This document shows positions 58,954-64,000 of a stretch of 64,000 nucleotides of DNA, in pieces (position 1 is the first letter of the stretch; each line of letters opens with the position of its first letter). This DNA comes from Mycobacterium sp. GA-0227b (GTDB lineage Bacteria > Actinomycetota > Actinomycetes > Mycobacteriales > Mycobacteriaceae), in the NCBI RefSeq assembly GCF_001499855.1, contig NZ_LQIK01000030.1, forward strand, positions 288,705 through 352,704, written 5' to 3'. Both the position numbers and the translations under genes were made by a program. The notes beneath the pieces were generated by a model. That model saw only the letters and a list, made by a program, of their open reading frames with translations, was not told the DNA's origin and did not search any database.

Positions 58954-60605
58954 GCACCACCCAGGCGCCACCAGACGCAAATTGCCCGAAAAAGCCGCGA
59001 AATATGGGCATTTCACGTCTGTCCCCAGCTTTCGCGGGGGCCCACGCGGTGATACGCAACACCTGGCGCACGCTGACGTCGATGGGCACCGCGCTGGTGC
59101 TGCTGTTCCTGCTGGCGCTCGCGGCGATCCCCGGCGCGCTGTTGCCCCAGCGCAGCCTCAACGAGTCCAAGGTCAACCAGTACATCGCCGAACACCCGAC
59201 GATCGGGCCGTGGCTGGACCGCCTCCAGGCCTTCGACGTATTCTCCAGCTTCTGGTTCACCGCGATCTATGTCCTGCTGTTCATCTCGCTCGTAGGCTGC
59301 CTGACCCCACGGTTGATCGAACACTTCCGCAGTATGCGGGCGACTCCGGTGGCCGCGCCGCGGAACCTGAGCCGGCTGCCCAAACACCACAGCATCGAGA
59401 CGGCGGCCGAGCCCGAAGCCCTCGCCGCGACGGTGTCCGAACGGCTGCGCGGGTGGCGCACGACCACTCGCCACAACGGCGAAACCACGGAAATCTCAGC
59501 GGAGAAGGGCTATCTGCGGGAGTTCGGCAACATCGTCTTCCACTTCTCGCTACTCGGGCTGCTCGTGGCGGTCGCGGCGGGCAAGTTGTTCGGCTACGAG
59601 GGCAACGTCATCGTGATCGCCGACGGCGGTCCGGGATTCTGCTCGGCGTCGCCAGCGGCGTTCGACTCGTTTCGCGCGGGCAACACCGTCGACGGCACCT
59701 CTCTGCATCCGATCTGTCTGCGGGTCAACGACTTCCAAGCCGACTATCTGCCGACGGGGCAGGCGACGTCGTTCGCCGCCGACATCGAGTACCAAGCGGG
59801 CGCCGACCTCGAAACCGGCACCTGGCGGCCCTACCACCTGAAGGTCAACCATCCGCTGCGGGTCGGCGGCGACCGGATCTATCTGCAGGGCCACGGTTAC
59901 GCACCGACATTCACCGTGACGTTCCCCGACGGGCAGACGCGCACCCAAACGCTGCAGTGGCGCCCGGATGACCAGATGACGTTGCTGTCGTCGGGCGTGC
60001 ACCGGTTCGATCCACCCGGCGGCACCTATCCCGACGCCGACGAACGACGCAAGAACCAGCTCGCGATCATGGGGCTGTTCGCCCCGACCGAACAGCTGCA
60101 CGGCACGCTGCTGTCCTCGAGCTTCCCCGCACTCAACGATCCCGCCGTCGCCGTCGACATCTACCGCGGCGACACCGGCCTGGACACGGGCCGGCCGCAG
60201 TCGCTGTTCACCCTCGATCCGCGGCTCATCGAACAGGGCCGGCTGACCAAGAAGGCGCGGGTCAACCTCGGGGCGGGCGAGTCGACGCGGCTCGACGACG
60301 GCACCGTGGTGCGGTTCGACGGCGCCGTGCCGTTCATCAACGTGCAGGTCTCCCACGACCCGGCCCAGGTGTGGGTGCTGGTGTTCGCGCTGACGATGAT
60401 GGCCGGCCTGCTGGTGTCGCTGGTGGTGCGCCGGCGCCGCGTCTGGATTCGGATCAGCCCCGCAGGTCCGGGTACGGTAACCGTCGAGCTGGGCGGGCTG
60501 GCGCGTACCGACAACTCCGGCTGGGGTGACGAGTTCGAGCGGCTGACACAGCGCCTCCTTCCCGATGCGACGTCGGCGCAGCCCGCAGGAGAGAAGGTCA
60601 CATGA
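58950..60605 (+). CDS. resB: Cytochrome c biogenesis protein ResB
   Basis: 551 residues from ATG 58950. NTWRTLTSMGTALVLLFLLA is the first membrane helix, FSSFWFTAIYVLLFISLVGC the second, FGNIVFHFSLLGLLVAVAAG the third, then a large external domain of about 300 residues and a last helix VWVLVFALTMMAGLLVSLVV. ResB with CcsB attaches heme to apocytochrome c. Residues ~8-24 (PDANCPKKPRNMGISRL) are encoded by a REP-like element; the ancestral start may be downstream, and ATG 59004 would omit most of it. Overlaps ccsB by ATGA. Confidence 0.92.
   Translation: MSTTQAPPDANCPKKPRNMGISRLSPAFAGAHAVIRNTWRTLTSMGTALVLLFLLALAAIPGALLPQRSLNESKVNQYIAEHPTIGPWLDRLQAFDVFSSFWFTAIYVLLFISLVGCLTPRLIEHFRSMRATPVAAPRNLSRLPKHHSIETAAEPEALAATVSERLRGWRTTTRHNGETTEISAEKGYLREFGNIVFHFSLLGLLVAVAAGKLFGYEGNVIVIADGGPGFCSASPAAFDSFRAGNTVDGTSLHPICLRVNDFQADYLPTGQATSFAADIEYQAGADLETGTWRPYHLKVNHPLRVGGDRIYLQGHGYAPTFTVTFPDGQTRTQTLQWRPDDQMTLLSSGVHRFDPPGGTYPDADERRKNQLAIMGLFAPTEQLHGTLLSSSFPALNDPAVAVDIYRGDTGLDTGRPQSLFTLDPRLIEQGRLTKKARVNLGAGESTRLDDGTVVRFDGAVPFINVQVSHDPAQVWVLVFALTMMAGLLVSLVVRRRRVWIRISPAGPGTVTVELGGLARTDNSGWGDEFERLTQRLLPDATSAQPAGEKVT
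58972..59021. repeat. REP-like palindromic element in the 5' end of resB
   Basis: CAGACGCAAATTGCCC (58972-58987) faces GGGCATTTCACGTCTG (59006-59021), an imperfect inverted repeat with 13 of 16 bases paired. The left 16 bases are identical to 38675-38689 plus flank, so the two elements share an origin. Confidence 0.75.
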
Positions 60606-61570
60606 ATTCCGAGCAGATCGACATCGGCTTGGCGCGGTATTCGGACTGGGCGTTCACCTCATCGGTGCTCGTCCTGGTGGGCGCGCTGCTGTTGCTGGCG
60701 ATCGAGTTGGCGTACACCCGCAGCCGCAAGGCCGAGACCCGTGAGCTGGTCGGAGTGGGCGCCGACAGCGGCGCCCCGGGCGTCGTCGCCGACGCCCCCA
60801 AGCGCCCGGTCGACGAGCGCATCGGCGGCGCCGGCCTCGCCCTCACCTATGTCGGGATCGGCCTGCTCCTGGGCTGCATCGTGCTGCGCGGCCTGGCCAC
60901 CTCACGGGCGCCGTGGGGCAACATGTACGAGTTCATCAACTTGACGTGCTTCTGCGGCCTGGTGGCCGCGGCGGTGGTGTTGCGGCGCCCCCAGTACCGG
61001 TCGCTGTGGGTGTTCGTGCTCGTTCCGGTGCTGATCCTGCTGACGGTCTCCGGACGCTGGCTGTACACCAACGCCGCGCCGGTGATGCCCGCCCTGCAGT
61101 CCTACTGGCTGCCCATCCACGTCTCGGTGGTGAGCCTGGGCTCGGGGGTGTTCCTGGTGGCCGGCGTGGCCAGCATCCTGTTCCTGATGAAGATGTCGCG
61201 GTTCGGCGACCCCGGTACTGACGGGGTGCTCGCCCGCGTCGTGCACCGCCTGCCTGATCCGCAGACCCTCGACCGCATCGCCTATCGCACCACGATCTTC
61301 GCTTTCCCGGTGTTCGGCTTCGGCGTCATCTTCGGCGCGATCTGGGCCGAGGAGGCGTGGGGCCGCTACTGGGGCTGGGATCCCAAGGAGACGGTGTCGT
61401 TCATCGCGTGGGTGGTCTACGCCGCCTATCTGCACGCCCGCTCGACCGCGGGCTGGCGCGACAAGAAGGCCGCCTGGATCAACGTCGTCGGCTTCGTCGC
61501 GATGGTGTTCAACCTGTTCTTCATCAACCTGGTCACCGTGGGTCTGCACTCCTACGCCGGAGTGGGCTGA
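60602..61570 (+). CDS. ccsB: c-type cytochrome biogenesis protein CcsB (CcsA/Rv0529-like)
   Basis: 322 residues from ATG 60602. Eight membrane segments are predicted. WGRYWGWDPKETVSFIAWVV is the Trp-rich WWD heme-handling motif, and His residues in LPIHVSVVSLG, YAAYLHARST and TVGLHSYAG fit the conserved heme-ligand positions. Together with ResB it exports heme and joins it to CxxCH apocytochromes. Ends the hemL-to-ccsB operon; a weak promoter-like TAAGAT (61594-61599) follows for the next gene. Confidence 0.94.
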   Translation: MNSEQIDIGLARYSDWAFTSSVLVLVGALLLLAIELAYTRSRKAETRELVGVGADSGAPGVVADAPKRPVDERIGGAGLALTYVGIGLLLGCIVLRGLATSRAPWGNMYEFINLTCFCGLVAAAVVLRRPQYRSLWVFVLVPVLILLTVSGRWLYTNAAPVMPALQSYWLPIHVSVVSLGSGVFLVAGVASILFLMKMSRFGDPGTDGVLARVVHRLPDPQTLDRIAYRTTIFAFPVFGFGVIFGAIWAEEAWGRYWGWDPKETVSFIAWVVYAAYLHARSTAGWRDKKAAWINVVGFVAMVFNLFFINLVTVGLHSYAGVG

Positions 61571-61638
61571 GGGCCGTCGTATCACCGTTTCGCTAAGATC
61601 GCTCACGTCAGCCTGCGAAGCCATGGGGGACCGTCAGC

Positions 61639-62781
61639 ATGTCTGAACATCCGGCGCACCGCGCTCAGGATCGTCACGGCAAGGATGCGGCTTCCCCATC
61701 GGTGATCCCCGAAAATGCTTACGCACCAGGCGGTTTCCGTGCGCAGAGCCGGTTCAGCGATCCCGCGACCGAACCGCCGCCGGAGTGGACGGCGCCGACA
61801 CCGCCCAACGGTCTGCCGGTCAGCTCCCCGCCGCCGGTCACGGCGCACGACCCCCCGCCGTATCTCGACCTGTCGACGGTCGCCTTGCTCGGCCAACCCA
61901 AGCGCGCCCCTTCCGAGGGCTGGCGCAAGTGGCTGTACTTCGGGTCGTTCAAGTTGATCAACCTGAGCGACGGACCGAAGGCGCTTCGCCGTCGCACGCT
62001 CACCGCGCAGGTTCAGCGGCCCCTGCGGGGCTGCCACCGCATCGCAGTGCTGTCGCTGAAGGGCGGCGTCGGCAAGACCACGATCACCGCGACGCTCGGC
62101 GCGACGCTCGCCTCGATCCGGGGTGACCGCGTGATAGCCGTCGACGCCAACCCCGACCGCGGCACGCTCAGCGAGAAGGTGCCGCTCGAGACGCCGGCCA
62201 CCGTGCGTCACCTGTTGCGTGACGCCGAAGGGATCCAGGCCTACAGCGACGTCCGCAGCTACACCTCACAGAGCCCGAGCCGACTCGAGGTGCTCGCCTC
62301 CGAGAGCGACCCCGCGGTGTCGGAGGCGTTCAGTTCCGAGGACTACACCCGCACCCTCGAAGTCCTCGAGCGGTTCTACAGCCTGGTGCTCACCGACTGC
62401 GGCACCGGGCTGATGCACTCGGCCATGGCGGCGGTGCTCGCCAAGGCCGACACCCTGATCGTGATCAGTTCGGGCTCGGTCGACGGTGCCCGCAGCGCCT
62501 CGGCGACGCTGGACTGGCTGGACGCCCACGGCCACCAGGACATGGTGCGCAACTCGATCGCGGTGATCAACGCGGTGCGACCACGGTCGGGGAAGGTCGA
62601 CATGCGCAAGGTCGTCGACCACTTCAACCGGCGCTGCCGGGCGGTGCTCGAGGTGCCGTTCGACCCGCACCTGGAGGAAGGCGCCGAGATCAGCCTCGAC
62701 CGGCTGAAACCGGAGACCAGACAAGCATTGCTCGAACTCGCCGCGGCCGTCGCGGCCGGGTTTCCCGGCGCCCACCGCTGA
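61639..62781 (+). CDS. ParA/MinD-like P-loop ATPase (Rv0530-like)
   Basis: 380 residues from ATG 61639. About 125 N-terminal residues are Pro-rich and disordered with one conserved segment (GWRKWLYFGSFKLINLS). The ATPase domain has IAVLSLKGGVGKTTITATLG, a deviant Walker A (KGGVGKTT, 141-148), VIAVDANPDRGTLSEK (switch I) and VLTDCGTGLM (Walker B-like). The long N-terminal tail is characteristic of type VII secretion-associated MinD-like ATPases. No ESX genes are near, so the partner is unknown. Confidence 0.87.
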   Translation: MSEHPAHRAQDRHGKDAASPSVIPENAYAPGGFRAQSRFSDPATEPPPEWTAPTPPNGLPVSSPPPVTAHDPPPYLDLSTVALLGQPKRAPSEGWRKWLYFGSFKLINLSDGPKALRRRTLTAQVQRPLRGCHRIAVLSLKGGVGKTTITATLGATLASIRGDRVIAVDANPDRGTLSEKVPLETPATVRHLLRDAEGIQAYSDVRSYTSQSPSRLEVLASESDPAVSEAFSSEDYTRTLEVLERFYSLVLTDCGTGLMHSAMAAVLAKADTLIVISSGSVDGARSASATLDWLDAHGHQDMVRNSIAVINAVRPRSGKVDMRKVVDHFNRRCRAVLEVPFDPHLEEGAEISLDRLKPETRQALLELAAAVAAGFPGAHR

Positions 62782-62790
62782 GCTCGCGGA

Positions 62791-62952
62791 TCAGGGGCGC
62801 GGGTTGTCCTCCTGGCCGAGGCGACGCAGAAACTCTGGATCGTCGTCGGGCCCGATCACGCGGGTCCGCGGACGGCTCGAAGAGACTCGCATCAGCCGCC
62901 AGGCGACATACATGAGCACGCCCAGCACGAGAATCAGGAGCAGGTACGCCAC
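62791..62952 (-). CDS. Small membrane protein (53 aa), Rv0530A-like
   Basis: GTG 62952 behind a strong AAAGGAGG. The sequence begins MAYLLLILVLGVLMYVAWRL, one membrane helix, then a polar C-terminal half MRVSSSRPRTRVIGPDDDPE and FLRRLGQEDNPRP. Convergent with the ParA-like gene (9 bp apart) and divergent from the DUF4229-like gene. Shorter than most gene-calling cut-offs. Function unknown. Confidence 0.78.
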   Translation of the reverse strand: MAYLLLILVLGVLMYVAWRLMRVSSSRPRTRVIGPDDDPEFLRRLGQEDNPRP

Positions 62953-62992
62953 GGGAACAAAACCTCCTTTCTTCGAATATACGCGCCGTCGG

Positions 62993-62998
62993 TAGGCT
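62993..62998 (+). promoter_or_regulatory. Leaderless-type -10 for the DUF4229-like gene
   Basis: TAGGCT with six bases before GTG 63005, so the transcript should begin on the start codon. Confidence 0.6.
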
Positions 62999-63004
62999 CG
63001 GTTC

Positions 63005-63316
63005 GTGTCTGACGGTCGTCCCGGAACTCGGCTCGTACTCGATGTGCTGGCCTATGTGCTGGCGCGTCTGCTGCTCGTGGCGGCGCTGGCGGCGGTGATC
63101 TTCGGAGTGGGACATCTGCTCGGTCTTCGCGAGTTTCCACTCGTCGTGGCGCTGCTTTTCGCGCTGGTGATCGCTCTTCCGCTGGGCATCTGGCTGTTCG
63201 CCCCGCTCCGCCGCCGCGCCACCGCGAGCATCGCCGCGTTCGACGAAGGTCGACGCCGGGACCGGGCGCAGCTGCAGGCCCGGCTGCGTGGCGAAGAGCC
63301 GCCGTCCACGCCCTGA
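63005..63316 (+). CDS. DUF4229-like small membrane protein (Rv0531-like)
   Basis: 103 residues from GTG 63005. Two membrane helices (VLARLLLVAALAAVIFGVGH and FPLVVALLFALVIALPLGIW) are followed by a basic, coiled C-terminal tail (LRRRATASIAAFDEGRRRDR). This is typical of actinobacterial DUF4229 proteins. It is the last gene of the conserved Rv0495c-Rv0531-like block. Function unknown. Confidence 0.82.
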   Translation: MSDGRPGTRLVLDVLAYVLARLLLVAALAAVIFGVGHLLGLREFPLVVALLFALVIALPLGIWLFAPLRRRATASIAAFDEGRRRDRAQLQARLRGEEPPSTP

Positions 63317-63443
63317 CGGGCCGCCGCGGCGCGAAGCGTTCGAGGTCGAATTGACCGCAGCCGCAGACCTATCCGCGCATTTTCTGCCGTCCGCTTGGTG
63401 AGGCGGATTGCGCATCCACGCCTCGCCCGGTAAGTACACGATC

Positions 63444-63788
63444 ATGACCTCGCCCAAAGATCTGTATGCACGCTGGATAGACGAGTTGTGGTCGGGGAAA
63501 CCCGTCGCGGCCGAGTTGGTCACCGACGACTTCGTCGGCCATTGGCCGCAACGTGTGGTGCGGGGTCCGGCGGAACTGCAGGCAGTCGTCGGGGAGACCC
63601 ATCAGATGCTCGACGACCTGAAGTTCGTGATCGAGGTGGAGCCGTTCGTCGAGGGGAACATGCTCGCGGCCAGGTGGATCGGCACGGGCGCGACCGAGGA
63701 CGGACCGAAGCGGTTCACCGGAAACGACATCCTGCGGATCGCGGACGGACGGTTCGCCGAGTACTGGACGGGCACCTCCACCGGCTAA
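63444..63788 (+). CDS. SnoaL-like / ester cyclase (NTF2-fold) protein
   Basis: 114 residues from ATG 63444; TTG 63408 would add 12. DLYARWIDELWSGKPVAAEL, VTDDFVGHWPQRVVRGPAEL, LDDLKFVIEVEPFVEGNMLA and GNDILRIADGRFAEYWTG follow the NTF2-like alpha+beta cone of the SnoaL family, with the His-Trp of VGHWP and Glu of FAEYW lining the pocket. Members bind or convert small hydrophobic molecules. No operon partner is visible. Confidence 0.78.
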   Translation: MTSPKDLYARWIDELWSGKPVAAELVTDDFVGHWPQRVVRGPAELQAVVGETHQMLDDLKFVIEVEPFVEGNMLAARWIGTGATEDGPKRFTGNDILRIADGRFAEYWTGTSTG

Positions 63789-63908
63789 CCGGCCGCGTCC
63801 TGCAGCACCTGCTGCAGCTTGTCGAGTGGGTCGCCGGCGGCGGGATCCAGTCTCAAGGCGTCGCGGGGTGTGTCGGGTTCGGGCAGCACCGGGACGGGCG
63901 GTGGCGCC
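63785..63908 (-). CDS. C-terminal fragment of an unidentified protein (partial)
   Basis: The minus-strand frame ends at TAG 63785-63787 and reads APPPVPVLPEPDTPRDALRL followed by DPAAGDPLDKLQQVLQDAAG. The rest of the gene is lost in the poly-G end. It overlaps the stop of the SnoaL-like gene by three bases. The Pro-rich stretch followed by a short helix does not identify a family. Confidence 0.55.
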
Positions 63909-64000
63909 GGGGGGGGGGGCCGCGGCGGGGGGGGGGGGGGGGGGAGGGGGGGGGGGGGGGGGGGGGGGGGGGCGGGGGGGGGGGGGGGGGGGGGGGGGGG
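63909..64000. other. Poly-G artefact at the window end
   Basis: From 63909 the sequence is nearly all G with a few scattered C and one A. Two-colour sequencers report no-signal cycles as G, so this is almost certainly a bad read end at a contig edge and not genomic DNA. Confidence 0.92.

Noticed and set aside
1..64000. tRNA or rRNA genes, insertion sequences, prophage or integrase genes
   Set aside because: I looked for tRNA-like cloverleaf ends, transposase signatures and terminal repeats flanking the island and found none. The excisionase-like HTH protein at 35849 is a conserved mycobacterial regulator.

Overview
This is high-GC actinobacterial DNA, almost certainly from a Mycobacterium/Mycolicibacterium species. 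The evidence is mycobacterial-type genes (a YrbE/mce permease, a HadA-like UPF0336 protein, a CobA-HemD fusion, DUF385 deazaflavin proteins), frequent GTG/TTG starts, many ATGA/GTGA overlaps and leaderless TAnnnT promoters. From about 29.8 kb to 63.3 kb the gene order follows, from memory, the M. tuberculosis Rv0495c-Rv0531 backbone: ppx, proC, the small HTH gene, bS22, an epimerase, an acyltransferase, a HadA-like gene, serB1, hemA-C-D-B, hemL, and the thioredoxin-ccdA-resB-ccsB operon. cmaA2 and mmpS2/mmpL2 are absent, and local genes (a P450, an MFS/GntR pair, two unknown minus-strand genes) are interspersed.

The first 29.7 kb is an accessory catabolic island. On the minus strand lie the start of an mce (yrbE) operon and a four-gene operon: a methyltransferase, a 71-aa protein, a 322-aa helical protein and a UbiB-like kinase. 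On the plus strand are five flavin-dependent Baeyer-Villiger-type monooxygenases (BVMOs), five short-chain dehydrogenases (SDRs), an HSL-type esterase, a CocE-like hydrolase, three intact PF10118 'metal-dependent hydrolases' and a deleted fourth, a saccharopine-dehydrogenase-like reductase, two SRPBCC proteins and two TetR regulators. The chemistry suggested is alcohol to ketone (SDR), ketone to ester or lactone (BVMO), then hydrolysis. The BVMO-SDR-PF10118 set recurs several times, so the island looks built by duplication and divergence.

Four promoters share one architecture: a CTATnnnnATAG palindrome in the spacer, three bases before a TATTAT-like -10. They lie upstream of the mce operon, the methyltransferase-UbiB operon, the SDR/BVMO operon and the first TetR gene. 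This predicts one autoregulated TetR regulon joining uptake, membrane or quinone modification and oxidative degradation. A different palindrome precedes the last PF10118-BVMO-SDR operon, just after the second TetR gene.

The core half supplies heme (hemA, C, D, B, L), cytochrome c maturation (TlpA-like, CcdA, ResB, CcsB) and proline synthesis (proC). Two kinds of short palindromic repeat lie inside ccdA and resB, and a relative of the resB element sits between convergent genes near 38.7 kb. The last 92 bases are almost pure G and are very probably a sequencing artefact at a contig end.
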